Shown here in pieces: positions 27,141-36,625 of a DNA stretch of 64,000 nucleotides. Numbering within the stretch: position 1 is the first letter of the stretch; the number at the start of each line of letters is the position of its first letter. Location of the stretch: the NCBI RefSeq assembly GCF_001984575.1, contig NZ_LZNS01000001.1, positions 747,938-811,937 of the forward strand, written 5' to 3'. The notes beneath the pieces are model-generated. The model was not told where the DNA came from, did not search any database, and was given only the letters and a program-made list of their open reading frames with translations. Source of the stretch: Streptomyces sp. MP131-18. Lineage in GTDB: Bacteria > Actinomycetota > Actinomycetes > Streptomycetales > Streptomycetaceae. Position numbers and translations under genes: made by a program.

Positions 27141-28191
27141 GGATGTCGGCGAGGTCGAAGCCGACCGGCTCCTCCAGCTGCGCGTAGGTGCAGCTGCGGG
27201 GCTCCCGGTCGGGGCGCCAGCGCCGGAAGCGCGCGGTGTGCCGGAAGCGGTCCCCCTGCATGTGGTCGTAAGCCACCTCGACCACGCGCTCGGGCCGCAG
27301 CGGCTGCCAGGACAGGTCCTTCGTGCCGCTCCAGCGGCTCGGTGCGCCGGGCATGCGGCTGGTCCCGTGCGCCTCCTCGCGGGCCCAGGCTTCCCACGGG
27401 TGCCCCTCGACGGAGTCCATGACCAGCGGCCGCAGCTCGTCGGCCAGCTCCGCGCGGCGCCGCATCGGGAACGACGCGGACACGCCGACGTGCTGGAGGC
27501 GGCCGGCGTCGTCGTACAGGCCGAGGAGCAGCGAGCCGACGACGGGCCCGCTCTTGTGGTGGCGCATCCCGGCCACCACGCAGTCGGCCGTCCGCTCGTG
27601 CTTGACCTTCGCCATGACCCGTTCGTCGGGCCGGTAGGGCAGGTCGAGGGGCTTGGCGACCACCCCGTCGAGGCCCGCGCCCTCGTAGGCGTCGTACCAC
27701 TGCCGCGCCACGTCCGGATCGCGGGTGGCGGGCGCGAGGAAGACGGGCCCGCGGGTGTCGCGCAGCGCGTCGGCCAGCGCGGCGCGGCGCTCGTGCAGCG
27801 GGGTGTCGAGAAGCGAGGTGTCGCCAAGCGCGAGCAGGTCGAAGGCGACGAAGTCGGCCGGGGTGGTTCCGGCGAGCATCCGGATGCGGGACTCGGCCGG
27901 GTGGATGCGCCCGAGCAGGGCGTCGAAGTCGAGCCGGGGGCCCTGCACGACGACGATCTCGCCGTCCACGACGCAGCGCGGCGGGAGCCTGGCGCGCAGG
28001 CCGTCGACGAGCTCGGGGAAGTAGCGGGTGAGCGGCTTGGTGGTGCGACTCTGGATCTCCACCTCGTCGCCGTCGCGGAAGACCAGGGCCCGGAAGCCGT
28101 CCCATTTGGCCTCGTAGTGCATGCCTTCGGGGATGCGCGCCACGGCCTTGGCGAGCATCGGTTTGACGGGCGGCATCACCGGCAGATCCAT
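27115..28191 (-). CDS. ligC: ATP-dependent DNA ligase (LigC type)
   Basis: A 358-residue two-domain ATP-dependent ligase. The adenylated lysine is K29 in EAKWDGFRAL. Further nucleotidyltransferase motifs are SRTTK, VDGEIVV, FVAFDLL, GVVAKPLD and the MAKVKHERTAD strand. A compact OB domain follows. LigC enzymes seal nicks and can work in bacterial non-homologous end joining and gap repair. The divergent neighbour 77 bp away encodes the polymerase domain that is fused to ligase in LigD. Here the two activities are separate proteins from one promoter region. No Ku gene is in the window. Confidence 0.88.
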   Translation of the reverse strand: MDLPVMPPVKPMLAKAVARIPEGMHYEAKWDGFRALVFRDGDEVEIQSRTTKPLTRYFPELVDGLRARLPPRCVVDGEIVVVQGPRLDFDALLGRIHPAESRIRMLAGTTPADFVAFDLLALGDTSLLDTPLHERRAALADALRDTRGPVFLAPATRDPDVARQWYDAYEGAGLDGVVAKPLDLPYRPDERVMAKVKHERTADCVVAGMRHHKSGPVVGSLLLGLYDDAGRLQHVGVSASFPMRRRAELADELRPLVMDSVEGHPWEAWAREEAHGTSRMPGAPSRWSGTKDLSWQPLRPERVVEVAYDHMQGDRFRHTARFRRWRPDREPRSCTYAQLEEPVGFDLADILTPRPHSR

Positions 28192-28268
28192 GATCCGGAT
28201 TGTGGCGGCGCCGGTAGGCGGGCGCCCGCCGACGGGCGCGTTCGGGTGCCCCGGCCTACCGTGGGCCC

Positions 28269-29315
28269 ATGGGCGGTGCCAGCAGGAACGCGCTCGACCT
28301 CGACGTCGGCGGCAGAACGGTGCGTCTCTCGCACCCGGACCGGGTGTACTTCCCCGAGCGCGGTTTCACCAAGCTCGACCTCGCCCGCTACTACATCGCG
28401 GTCGGGGACGGCATCGTGCGCGCGCTGCGGGAGCGGCCCACCACGCTGGAGCGCTACCCGGAGGGCGTGACGGGCGAGTCGTTCTACCAGAAGCGGGCGC
28501 CGAAGAACCTGCCGGACTGGATTCCCACCGGCAGGATCGCGTTCCCCAGCGGCAGGTTCGCCGACGAGATCTGTCCTGACGAACCGGCGGCGGTGGTATG
28601 GGCGGCGAACCTCGGCTGCCTGACGTTCCACCCCTGGCCGGTGCGGCGCGGCGACACGGAGCATCCGGACGAGCTGCGGATCGACCTCGACCCGCAGCCG
28701 GGAACGGACTACACGGACGCGGTGCGCGCCGCGGGCGAGCTGCACGAGCTGCTGGAGGAACTGGGCCTGTGCGGCTGGCCGAAGACGTCCGGGGGCCGCG
28801 GGGTGCACGTCTTCGTGCCGATCGTCCCGGAGTGGACCTTTCCCCAGGTGCGGCGCGCGGCCATCGCGATCGGCCGGGAGCTTCAGCGGCGCGCGCCGGA
28901 GCGCGTGACCACCGCCTGGTGGAAGGAGGAGCGGGGGGAGAGGATCTTCGTCGACTACAACCAGACGGCCAGGGACCGCACGATCGCCAGCGCGTATTCG
29001 GTGCGTCCCCGGCCCAGGGCGCCGGTGTCCGCGCCGCTGCGCTGGGCGGAGCTGCCCGACGCCCGGCCGGAGGACTTCGACCTGTCGACGATGCCGGGGC
29101 GTTTCGCCGAGGCCGGGGACGTGCACGCCGGCATGGCGGACCGGCCGTGCCGCCTGGACGCCGTGCTCGAACTGGCCGAGCGTGACGAACGCGACCACGG
29201 CCTCGGCGACCTGCCCTATCCCCCGGACCACCCGAAGGCGGCGGGCGAGCCGAAGCGGGTGCAGCCGAGCCGGGCCAAGGACCGCGGCGTCAGGCGGGGG
29301 CGAACATCCGGCTGA
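28269..29315 (+). CDS. Stand-alone LigD-type polymerase/primase (PolDom)
   Basis: A 348-residue archaeo-eukaryotic primase-type polymerase like the PolDom of LigD. It starts with the family segment LSHPDRVYFPERGFTKLDL, has the metal-binding pair D139/D141 in RIDLDPQPG and the nucleotide-contact region KTSGGRGVHVF. Such enzymes fill gaps at broken ends with a preference for ribonucleotides. It diverges from the ligC gene. Its last 26 bases overlap the convergent rho gene. The C-terminal ~50 residues are a basic tail. Neither a nuclease nor a ligase domain is attached. Confidence 0.88.
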   Translation: MGGASRNALDLDVGGRTVRLSHPDRVYFPERGFTKLDLARYYIAVGDGIVRALRERPTTLERYPEGVTGESFYQKRAPKNLPDWIPTGRIAFPSGRFADEICPDEPAAVVWAANLGCLTFHPWPVRRGDTEHPDELRIDLDPQPGTDYTDAVRAAGELHELLEELGLCGWPKTSGGRGVHVFVPIVPEWTFPQVRRAAIAIGRELQRRAPERVTTAWWKEERGERIFVDYNQTARDRTIASAYSVRPRPRAPVSAPLRWAELPDARPEDFDLSTMPGRFAEAGDVHAGMADRPCRLDAVLELAERDERDHGLGDLPYPPDHPKAAGEPKRVQPSRAKDRGVRRGRTSG

Positions 29316-30444
29316 CCCCGCCGAGGAACTCGGCGTTGCTGCCCGTCGCCCGCAGCCGTGTCAGAAGCATCTCGACGGCCTGGCGCGGGTCGCGGTCGCT
29401 CAGGGCCCGGCGCAGGCCGTGGATCGCGGCGAGTTCGGCGGGCGTGGTGAGGATCTCCTCTCGCCTGGTGCCCGAGGGGTCGAGGTCGATGGCGGGGAAG
29501 ATCCGCCGGTCCGCCAGGACGCGGTCGAGGCGCAGTTCCATGTTGCCGGTGCTCTTCAGCTCCTCGAAGTAGAAGTCGTCGGCCCTGGACCCGGTGCCGA
29601 CCAGGGCGGTGGCCAGGATGGTGAGCGAGCCGCCCTCCTCGATGTTGCGGGCGGCGCCGAAGAGGCGCTTGGGCGGGTGCAGGGCGGCGGCGTCGATGCC
29701 GCCGGTCAGGATGCGGCCGGTGGTGCGCGTGCTGTTGTTCCAGGCGCGGCACAGGCGGGTGAGGGAGTCGAGCAGCACGACGACGTCGCGGCCCTGCTCG
29801 ACCAGGCGCTTGGCGCGTTCGACGGCGAGCGCGGCGACGGCGGTGTGGTCCTGGGCGGGGCGGTCGAAGTGCGAGGCGATCACCTCGGCGGGCACCGAGC
29901 GCTGCATGTCGGTGACTTCTTCCGGCCGTTCGTCGAGGAGCACCATCATCAGGTGGCATTCCGGGTGGTTGCGGGCGATGCCCGAGGCGATGGTCCGCAG
30001 GATGGTGGTCTTGCCGGTTTTCGGCGGCGCCACGACGAGTCCGCGCTGGCCCTTTCCGAGGGGCGTGAGCAGGTCGATGAGACGGCCGGCGAGGTGTCCG
30101 CGGCCGGTCTCAAGACGCAGCCTGCTGTCGGGGTGCAGCGGTGTGAGGGTGCCGAAGTCGGGCCGGGCGGCGAGGACGTCCGGCGGGACGTCCGCGACGC
30201 CGTTGACGGCGTCGATGCGGGCGAGCGGGCGGGGCGCGCCGGCCCGCCCGCCGGGCACGGGCGGGGCGAGGGCACCGGCGACCGCGTCACCCCGGCGCAG
30301 CCCGGACCGGTGCACCTGGGCGGCCGGCAGCTGCGGGTCGCGGGGGCCGGGCAGATAGCCGTCGAGGCGGAGGAACGTCCTGCCGCCGGCGGTGTCGACG
30401 ACGCCGGTGACGGGCTCCTCGCCTGGAGGGGGAAGGACAGACAT
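29290..30444 (-). CDS. rho: Transcription termination factor Rho, short second copy
   Basis: A 384-residue hexameric RNA helicase. It has an N-terminal OB-like RNA-binding part, then the RecA-type motor with P-loop APPKTGKTT (K145), [15 protein letters not shown], Walker [11 protein letters not shown], the Q-loop region [22 protein letters not shown] and an R-loop. The main actinobacterial Rho normally carries a long charged N-terminal insertion, which is missing here, so I infer a paralogue. The start is the ATG at 30444 with GGAG nine bases upstream, and the open frame before it reads as non-coding. An AT-rich TATATT on the minus strand (30677-30682) may be its -10, which would leave a ~225-nt leader. 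Confidence 0.85.
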   Translation of the reverse strand: MSVLPPPGEEPVTGVVDTAGGRTFLRLDGYLPGPRDPQLPAAQVHRSGLRRGDAVAGALAPPVPGGRAGAPRPLARIDAVNGVADVPPDVLAARPDFGTLTPLHPDSRLRLETGRGHLAGRLIDLLTPLGKGQRGLVVAPPKTGKTTILRTIASGIARNHPECHLMMVLLDERPEEVTDMQRSVPAEVIASHFDRPAQDHTAVAALAVERAKRLVEQGRDVVVLLDSLTRLCRAWNNSTRTTGRILTGGIDAAALHPPKRLFGAARNIEEGGSLTILATALVGTGSRADDFYFEELKSTGNMELRLDRVLADRRIFPAIDLDPSGTRREEILTTPAELAAIHGLRRALSDRDPRQAVEMLLTRLRATGSNAEFLGGVSRMFAPA

Positions 30445-30733
30445 GCGGGAGACTCCAGCGGGTGAGGGAACGGCGATACGGGAAGGCGGGGTTCGAGGAA
30501 GATGCCGTGAGCACGGCGGACGCGGCCGGCCCCGCCGCGGTGCGGCAGCGGTCGGCACGGGTGAACCGGCCCCGGAGAAGGCGCACATACCGCGGAAGGC
30601 GGGCGCCGGGGGAACCGGTGAGAAGGGGATCGGCACGGACGCCGCAGAAAAGGGGCGTACTGACGTGCCGCTCACCAATATACACCCGCGCCCGCCGGGC
30701 GTTCCTCGGCGCCGGCCGGCTGCGGGGGTGCGG

Positions 30734-31567
30734 TCAGGGCTTGCGGCCCACCCCGCCGGCCTGCCCGATGCCGTCGCGGCCGCCGACGTCCGCGAGTTCG
30801 GGCCGCCACCGCGTGACGGGCACCACGCCCGGCTCCATGACGTCGAGACCGTCGAAGTAGCCGGCGATCTCGTCGAGGGACCGCAGGTGGTAGGGCACGG
30901 CGCCCGACTCGTTGTAGGCGCGCTGGGCGCGGACGTACGTCTCGTCCGTGTCGGTGCCTTCGTTGAGCGAGAGGTAACTGCCGGACGGCAGGCCGTCCAT
31001 CAGCTGCCGCACGATCTCCTTCGCGCGGGCGTAGGAGGGCACGTGGCCGAGGATGCCGCTGAGGACCAGGGCGACCGGCCGGGACATGTCCAGCGTCGCG
31101 GCGGCGGCGGAAAGGATCGCCGCCGGGTCCCGCAGGTCGGCCTCGCGGTAGTCCGTGGCCCCCTCGGGTGCCGAGGTGAGCAGCGCGTGGGCGTGCATCA
31201 GCACCAGCGGGTCGTTGTCGACGTAGACCACGCGGGTCTCCGGCGCGACGCGCTGGGCGATCTGGTGGGTGTTGTCGGCCGTCGGCAGTCCCGTGCCGAC
31301 GTCGAGGAACTGCCGGACCCCCGCCCGGCGGGCGAGCAGCCGCACGCTGCGCACCAGGAACTCCCGGGAGGACCTGGCGATGTCGACGATGCCGGGGAAC
31401 GCCGCGCGGTACTGGTCGCCGGCGATGCGGTCGACCTCGTAGTTGTCCGTCCCGCCGAGCCAGTAGTTCCAGATCCGTGCGGAGTGCGGCACGGAGGTGT
31501 CGATCTTCGAGACCGGGTCGCCCGAGTCGGCGGACCCGGCGGCCGGGGTGGACGGGTCGTTGGTCAC
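30734..31567 (-). CDS. SAM-dependent methyltransferase, PF04672 (DUF574), paralogue 2
   Basis: A 277-residue protein with the hallmark SVPHSARIWNYWLGGTDNYE after a ~25-residue variable lead, AdoMet loop FLDVGTGLPTADNTHQ, VYVDNDPLV, LSGILGHVPSY and the tail AGGVGRKP. It is clearly a recent relative of the copy at 24489, with long shared blocks. The start is a GTG. The target molecule is unknown for the whole family. The thiolase gene diverges from it across ~150 bp. Confidence 0.85.
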   Translation of the reverse strand: MTNDPSTPAAGSADSGDPVSKIDTSVPHSARIWNYWLGGTDNYEVDRIAGDQYRAAFPGIVDIARSSREFLVRSVRLLARRAGVRQFLDVGTGLPTADNTHQIAQRVAPETRVVYVDNDPLVLMHAHALLTSAPEGATDYREADLRDPAAILSAAAATLDMSRPVALVLSGILGHVPSYARAKEIVRQLMDGLPSGSYLSLNEGTDTDETYVRAQRAYNESGAVPYHLRSLDEIAGYFDGLDVMEPGVVPVTRWRPELADVGGRDGIGQAGGVGRKP

Positions 31568-31718
31568 GGGGCCTCCCTGACGCGCGCGATGTGCTTTTGT
31601 TCCTCAACGTAACCGCGCGGGCGGCGCGGCGCGCGCCACGCGCCCTTGACACGCCCGCCGGACGGGCCGAGACTCCCACGCGCCCGTCCGCCCGGCGGCG
31701 CCCTGGAGGAGGACAGCC

Positions 31719-32903
31719 ATGACCGTCCGCGAGGTGTATGTCGCCGACGCCGTCAGGACCCCGGTCGGCCGGTACGGCGGAGCGCTGGCCGGCGTACGGC
31801 CCGACGATCTGGCGGCGCACGCGCTGACGGCCCTGCTGGCCCGTTCCCCCGGCCTCGACCCGGCCCGCGTGGACGACGTGGTGCTCGGCAATGCCAACGG
31901 GGCGGGCGAGGAGAACCGGAACGTCGGACGCATGGCCGCCCTCCTCGCCGGGCTGCCCGTCACCGTGCCGGGCACGACCGTCAACCGGCTGTGCGCCTCC
32001 GGTCTTGAGGCCGTCGTGCAGGCCGCCCGTGCCGTCGCGGTCGGCGACGCTTCCGTGGTGATCGCGGGGGGCGTGGAGTCCATGAGCCGCGCCCCCTGGG
32101 TGCTGCCCAAGCCGGAGCGCGCCTTTCCCGCCGGGCACCAGGAACTGATCTCCACGACGCTCGGCTGGCGCCTGGTCAACGCGCGGATGCGACCGGAGTG
32201 GACCGTGGCCCTCGGCGAGGGCGCGGAGCTGATCGCCGACCGGCACGGCATCGGCAGGGAGCGGCAGGAGGCGTTCGCCCTCGCCAGCCACGCCAAGGCC
32301 GCCCGCGCCTGGCGGGACGGCCACTACACCGCGGAAGCGTGTCCCGTGCCGGGAACGGAGCTGCCGCGCGACGAGACGATCCGCGACGGCGGCACCCCGG
32401 CGGCGCTGGCGCGCCTGAAGCCGTCCTTCCGCCCCGGCGGCACGGTCACCGCCGCCACGTCGTCACCGCTGAACGACGGCGCCGCGGCCCTGCTCATCAC
32501 CGACGAGGCGGGCCTTGCGGCGACGGGCCGCGAGCCGCTGGCGCGGGTGGCGGCCGGCGCGGTCACCGGCATCGAGCCGCGGCTGTTCGGCCTCGGCCCG
32601 GTGGAGGCGATGCGGCGGGCGCTGGCGAAGGCGGGCAGGCGCTTCGCCGACCTGCACACCGTCGAGCTGAACGAGGCGTTCGCCGCGCAGGTGCTCGGCT
32701 GCCTCGCCGAGTTGCCCGAACTCGACCCGGCCGTGGTCAACCCGCGCGGCGGGGCGCTCGCCATCGGCCACCCGCTGGGCGCCTCGGGCGCGCGCCTGGC
32801 CGGGGCCGTGGCGCACCAGCTCGCCGCCCACGGCTCGGGCACCGGCGTGGCGGCCCTGTGCGTCGGCGTCGGCCAGGGTCTCGCCCTCGTCCTGGAGCGC
32901 TGA
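31719..32903 (+). CDS. Thiolase, probably 3-oxoadipyl-CoA/acetyl-CoA acyltransferase (PcaF-like)
   Basis: A 394-residue thiolase. The acyl-accepting cysteine is C92 in NRLCASG, the general-base pair is H351 (IGHPLGASGAR) and C381 (CVGVGQG). The N-terminal run RTPVGRYGGALAGVRPDDLAAH is typical of PcaF, which cleaves 3-oxoadipyl-CoA to succinyl-CoA and acetyl-CoA in aromatic catabolism. No other beta-ketoadipate genes are nearby, so a general acetyl-CoA acetyltransferase remains possible. GGAGGA lies before the ATG. It is convergent with bioF, 9 bp apart. Confidence 0.85.
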   Translation: MTVREVYVADAVRTPVGRYGGALAGVRPDDLAAHALTALLARSPGLDPARVDDVVLGNANGAGEENRNVGRMAALLAGLPVTVPGTTVNRLCASGLEAVVQAARAVAVGDASVVIAGGVESMSRAPWVLPKPERAFPAGHQELISTTLGWRLVNARMRPEWTVALGEGAELIADRHGIGRERQEAFALASHAKAARAWRDGHYTAEACPVPGTELPRDETIRDGGTPAALARLKPSFRPGGTVTAATSSPLNDGAAALLITDEAGLAATGREPLARVAAGAVTGIEPRLFGLGPVEAMRRALAKAGRRFADLHTVELNEAFAAQVLGCLAELPELDPAVVNPRGGALAIGHPLGASGARLAGAVAHQLAAHGSGTGVAALCVGVGQGLALVLER

Positions 32904-32912
32904 CCCGGCGGC

Positions 32913-34094
32913 TCAGCCGGGGCCGCGGCCCGCCGCGCCCGGTGGGGCGGCGCGCACGATCTCGCGCACGGCGCGGCCCAGTTGGTCCTCCGTCAGGTCG
33001 GCGCGTGCGGTCAGCCGCAGCCGGGAGACGCCGTCCGGCACGGAGGGCGGGCGGAAGCAGCCGACGGTCACCCCCGCCGCCCGGCAGGCCGCCGCCCAGC
33101 GCACCGCGGTCGCGGGCGAGGGCGCGCGCACGGACACCACGGCCGCGTCCGGGCGGGTGGCGTCACACCCTGCCGCGGTCAGGCGCCGGTACAGCGCCGT
33201 GGCGTTCCCGCGGACGCGCGCCGCGAGTTGGGGCTCGCGGCGCAGCAGCCGCAGTGCACCGAGCGCGGCTCCCGCCGCCGCCGGGGCGAGGCCGGTGTCG
33301 AAGATGAACGGGCGCGCCTCGTTGACCAGATGCGCGATCACCCGCGCCGGGCCGAGCACCGCACCGCCCTGGCTGCCCAGGGACTTCGACAGCGTCACCG
33401 TCGCCACCACGTCGGGCGCCCCGGCCAGGCCCGCCGCCGCCGTCGCGCCGCGCCCGCCGGGACCGAGCACGCCGAGGCCGTGGGCGTCGTCCACGACCAG
33501 TGCCGCGCCTGCCGCGCGGCACACCGGCGCAAGCGCGGCCAGCGGCGCGGCGTCGCCGTCGACGGAGAAGACCGCGTCGGTGACGGCGAGCGCGGGCCCG
33601 GTGCGGCCGTCGAGCGCTTTGGCGAAGGCCGGCACGTCGGCGTGCGGCACCACCGCGACCTCGGCGCGCGAAAGGCGGCAGCCGTCGATGAGCGAGGCGT
33701 GGTTGCCCGCGTCGGAGACGATCAGGGACTCCCGGCCGCCGAGAGCGGTGAGCGCCGCGAGGTTCGCCGCGTAGCCGGAGGACAGGACCAGGGCGGCCTC
33801 GAAACCGCAGAACGCCGCGAGTTCCCTCTCCAGGTCCGCGTGCAGCCGCGTGCTGCCGGTGACGAGCCGGGAGCCGGTGGCACCCGCCCCCCACTCCCGC
33901 AGCGCGGCCCGCGCCGCGCCGGTCACCGCGGGGTGACGGGACAGGCCGAGGTAGTCGTTCCCCGCGAAATCGAGATCGTGGGCGGCCCGGTCCGCGGCGC
34001 GCGGGCGCAGCTCCCTGACGAGGCCGGCCCGCCGACGGCGCTCCGCCGCGGCGTCCAGCCAGTCGAAGACCCTGGCGGAGTCGTCGTCGTGCAC
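32913..34094 (-). CDS. bioF: 8-amino-7-oxononanoate synthase
   Basis: A 393-residue PLP enzyme of the alpha-oxoamine synthase family. It condenses pimeloyl-CoA or -ACP with alanine, the first ring-forming step of biotin synthesis. Landmarks are DFAGNDYLGLSRHP, GSTRLH, VDDAHGLGVLG and the PLP lysine K237 in TLSKSLGSQGG. I chose the GTG at 34094, which has GGAGG ten bases upstream. An in-frame ATG at 34130 would add 12 residues. It diverges from bioB, so the whole pathway after pimelate is clustered here. BioF-like and KBL enzymes are similar, but the bio neighbours decide the call. Confidence 0.9.
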   Translation of the reverse strand: MHDDDSARVFDWLDAAAERRRRAGLVRELRPRAADRAAHDLDFAGNDYLGLSRHPAVTGAARAALREWGAGATGSRLVTGSTRLHADLERELAAFCGFEAALVLSSGYAANLAALTALGGRESLIVSDAGNHASLIDGCRLSRAEVAVVPHADVPAFAKALDGRTGPALAVTDAVFSVDGDAAPLAALAPVCRAAGAALVVDDAHGLGVLGPGGRGATAAAGLAGAPDVVATVTLSKSLGSQGGAVLGPARVIAHLVNEARPFIFDTGLAPAAAGAALGALRLLRREPQLAARVRGNATALYRRLTAAGCDATRPDAAVVSVRAPSPATAVRWAAACRAAGVTVGCFRPPSVPDGVSRLRLTARADLTEDQLGRAVREIVRAAPPGAAGRGPG

Positions 34095-34243
34095 CGGCCG
34101 CCGTCCTCCGTCGTCTTGTGGGTTACGCATAAACGTAGTGCCCGGCGGAACGCCCCGACAGTGGCGATAACGACACCGGGTACCAGGGCCTGTTGTAGCT
34201 TTCATCCTCGACCCGGCCGGTGGCGTTGGGTGAGGATCGGCTC
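34095..34243. promoter_or_regulatory. bioF/bioB divergent promoter region
   Basis: 149 bp between the two biotin transcripts, with somewhat A/T-richer patches (GTTACGCATAAACGTAG near 34124-34140). No textbook BirA operator or other convincing biotin regulator site was recognised. Confidence 0.5.
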
Positions 34244-35305
34244 ATGGAACTGCTGAACGCCCTGGTGGACAAGGGCCTCCGCCGCGAACTGCCCACCCGT
34301 GACGAGGCGCTGGCAGTGCTGGCCACCGCCGACGACGAGCTGCTCGACGTGATCGCCGCCGCGGGCAAGGTGCGCCGCAAGTGGTTCGGGCGGCGGGTGA
34401 AGCTGAACTACCTGGTGAACCTCAAGTCCGGGCTGTGCCCCGAGGACTGCTCCTACTGCTCTCAGCGGCTCGGCTCGCAGGCCGGGGTGCTGAAGTACAC
34501 GTGGCTCAAGCCCTCCGAGGCGGCCGACGTCGCGAGCGCCGGCGTGGCCGGCGGCGCCAAGCGGGTCTGCCTGGTGGCCAGCGGACGCGGGCCGACGGAC
34601 CGCGACGTGGAGCGCGTGTCGGAGACGATCTCCGCGATCCGCGAACGCCACGCGGATGTCGAGGTGTGCGCCTGCCTCGGCCTGCTCGGCGAGGGCCAGG
34701 CCGAACGGCTGCGGGAGGCGGGGACCGACGCCTACAACCACAACCTCAACACCTCGGAGGCGACCTACGCCGACATCTGCACCACGCACGGCTTCGCGGA
34801 CCGGGTGTCCACCGTGCGGCAGGCGCGGGCGGCCGGGCTCTCCGCCTGCTCCGGCCTGATCGCCGGCATGGGCGAGAGCGACGCGGACCTGGTGGACGTG
34901 GTGTTCGCGCTGCGGGACCTCGATCCGGACTCGGTGCCGGTCAACTTCCTGATCCCGTTCGAGGGCACGCCCCTGGCCTCGGAGTGGAACCTGACTCCGC
35001 AGCACGCGCTGCGCATCCTCGCGATGGTGCGCTTCGTCTGCCCCGACGCGGAGGTGCGCCTTTCCGGCGGCAGGGAGCTGCACCTGAGGACGTTGCAGCC
35101 GCTGGCGCTGCACGTGGTCAACTCGATCTTCCTGGGCGACTACCTCACCAGCGAGGGCCAGGCCGGGCAGGCGGACCTGGAGATGATCGCGGACGCCGGC
35201 TTCGAGGTGGAGGGCGCGGAGACCACCACGCTGCCCGGCCACCGCACCGGTCTGGTGGCCGTGCGCCGGCGCGGCGCGGGCACGGAGCTGCCGCCCAATG
35301 CGTGA
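34244..35305 (+). CDS. bioB: Biotin synthase
   Basis: A 353-residue radical-SAM enzyme that inserts sulfur into dethiobiotin. The cluster motif CPEDCSYC gives C65, C69 and C72. [17 protein letters not shown] and the arginine in RLSGGRE, near the auxiliary cluster, are present. I start at the ATG 34244, eight bases after an AGG site, because [11 protein letters not shown] begins the conserved region. A start at 34220 would add eight residues. It heads a bioB-bioA-bioD operon: it overlaps bioA by 8 bp, and bioD follows bioA after 5 bp. Confidence 0.95.
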   Translation: MELLNALVDKGLRRELPTRDEALAVLATADDELLDVIAAAGKVRRKWFGRRVKLNYLVNLKSGLCPEDCSYCSQRLGSQAGVLKYTWLKPSEAADVASAGVAGGAKRVCLVASGRGPTDRDVERVSETISAIRERHADVEVCACLGLLGEGQAERLREAGTDAYNHNLNTSEATYADICTTHGFADRVSTVRQARAAGLSACSGLIAGMGESDADLVDVVFALRDLDPDSVPVNFLIPFEGTPLASEWNLTPQHALRILAMVRFVCPDAEVRLSGGRELHLRTLQPLALHVVNSIFLGDYLTSEGQAGQADLEMIADAGFEVEGAETTTLPGHRTGLVAVRRRGAGTELPPNA

Positions 35306-36620
35306 CGGGAAGGCGGCGGGCGGCGGTCTCTCCCCCGCGGAACTGCTGGCGCTCGACCGGGAGCACGTCTGGCATCCCTACGGCCCGATGCCGGGGCGCC
35401 AGGCACCGCTCGTGGTGGAGTCGGCCGCCGGGGTACGGCTGCGCCTGGCCGAACCGGCCTTCGGACGGGACGAGTTGGTCGACGGCATGGCCTCGTGGTG
35501 GTCGGCGGTGCACGGCTACAACCACCCGGTGCTGAACGCCGCCGCCCGCGACCAGCTGGAGCGCATGAGCCACGTGATGTTCGGGGGCCTGACGCACGAG
35601 CCGGGCGTGCGGCTGGCCAAACGCCTGGTGGACGTCACGCCGGGGCCGCTGCGGCACGTGTTCCTCTCCGACTCCGGCTCGGTGTCGGTCGAGGTGGCCG
35701 TGAAGATGTGCCTCCAGTACTGGCGTTCCCTGGGCCGCCCCGCCAAACGGCGCCTGCTGACCTGGCGGGGCGGCTACCACGGCGACACCTGGCACCCCAT
35801 GTCGGTGTGCGATCCGGACGGCGGGATGCACCACATCTGGTCCGGGGCGCTGCCGCGGCAGATCTTCGCGGACGCGCCACCGCCCGGCTTCGACGCGGAG
35901 CCGCAGCCGCGCTACGCGGCGGCGCTGCGCGAGCTGATCGGGCGGCACGCCGCCGAGACCGCCGCGGTGATCGTGGAGCCGGTGGTGCAGAACGCGGGCG
36001 GCATGCGGTTCCACTCCCCGGACTATCTGCGGGTGCTGCGCGAGGCGTGCGACGAGCACGACGTCCTGCTGGTGTTCGATGAGATCGCGACCGGATTCGG
36101 GCGCACCGGCGCGCTGTTCGGGGCGGACCACGCGGGCGTCGCGCCGGACGTGATGTGCGTGGGCAAGGCGCTGACCGGGGGCTACCTGTCGATGGCCGCC
36201 ACCCTGTGCACGCCGCGCGTCGCGGCGGGTATCTCCCGTGGCGAGGTGCCGGTGCTGGCGCACGGGCCGACGTTCATGGCCAATCCGCTGGCGGCCGCGG
36301 TCGCCGACGCGTCCGTCGGACTGCTGCTCGCCGGGGACTGGGCGGGCGAGGTGGCCCGCGTCGCGGACCGGCTGCGCGAGGGGCTGGCCGAGGCCGCCGG
36401 GGTGCCGGGGGTGCGCGACGTGCGGGTGCTCGGCGCGATCGGCGTGGTCGAGCTGGACCACCCGGTGGACATGGCGGCGGCGACCCGGGCCGCGGTGCGC
36501 GCCGGGGTCTGGCTCAGGCCGTTCGGGCGGCTGATCTACACGATGCCGCCGTACGTCACGGACGACGCGGACCTGGCGCTGATCTGCCGGGCGATGCGCG
36601 CGGCGGCGGAAGCGGGTTGA
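35298..36620 (+). CDS. bioA: Adenosylmethionine-8-amino-7-oxononanoate aminotransferase
   Basis: A 440-residue class III PLP aminotransferase that uses AdoMet as amino donor to make 7,8-diaminopelargonate. It shows HVWHPYGPM near the N-terminus, the [12 protein letters not shown] loop, [14 protein letters not shown] and the PLP lysine K290 in [13 protein letters not shown] and the segment [14 protein letters not shown] separate BioA from other class III aminotransferases. It overlaps bioB by 8 bp, so translation is coupled. Confidence 0.95.
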   Translation: MRDGKAAGGGLSPAELLALDREHVWHPYGPMPGRQAPLVVESAAGVRLRLAEPAFGRDELVDGMASWWSAVHGYNHPVLNAAARDQLERMSHVMFGGLTHEPGVRLAKRLVDVTPGPLRHVFLSDSGSVSVEVAVKMCLQYWRSLGRPAKRRLLTWRGGYHGDTWHPMSVCDPDGGMHHIWSGALPRQIFADAPPPGFDAEPQPRYAAALRELIGRHAAETAAVIVEPVVQNAGGMRFHSPDYLRVLREACDEHDVLLVFDEIATGFGRTGALFGADHAGVAPDVMCVGKALTGGYLSMAATLCTPRVAAGISRGEVPVLAHGPTFMANPLAAAVADASVGLLLAGDWAGEVARVADRLREGLAEAAGVPGVRDVRVLGAIGVVELDHPVDMAAATRAAVRAGVWLRPFGRLIYTMPPYVTDDADLALICRAMRAAAEAG

Positions 36621-36625
36621 GGTCT

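Noticed and set aside
30445..30678. A longer Rho with an extra N-terminal ~78 residues
   Set aside because: The ATG at 30444 has a good ribosome binding site, and the upstream translation is Pro/Arg/Ser-rich without the charged pattern of actinobacterial Rho insertions.
34095..34243. BirA- or BioQ-type operator in the bioF/bioB gap
   Set aside because: No clear match to the known half-sites. The only dyad-like patch is four bases long per arm.
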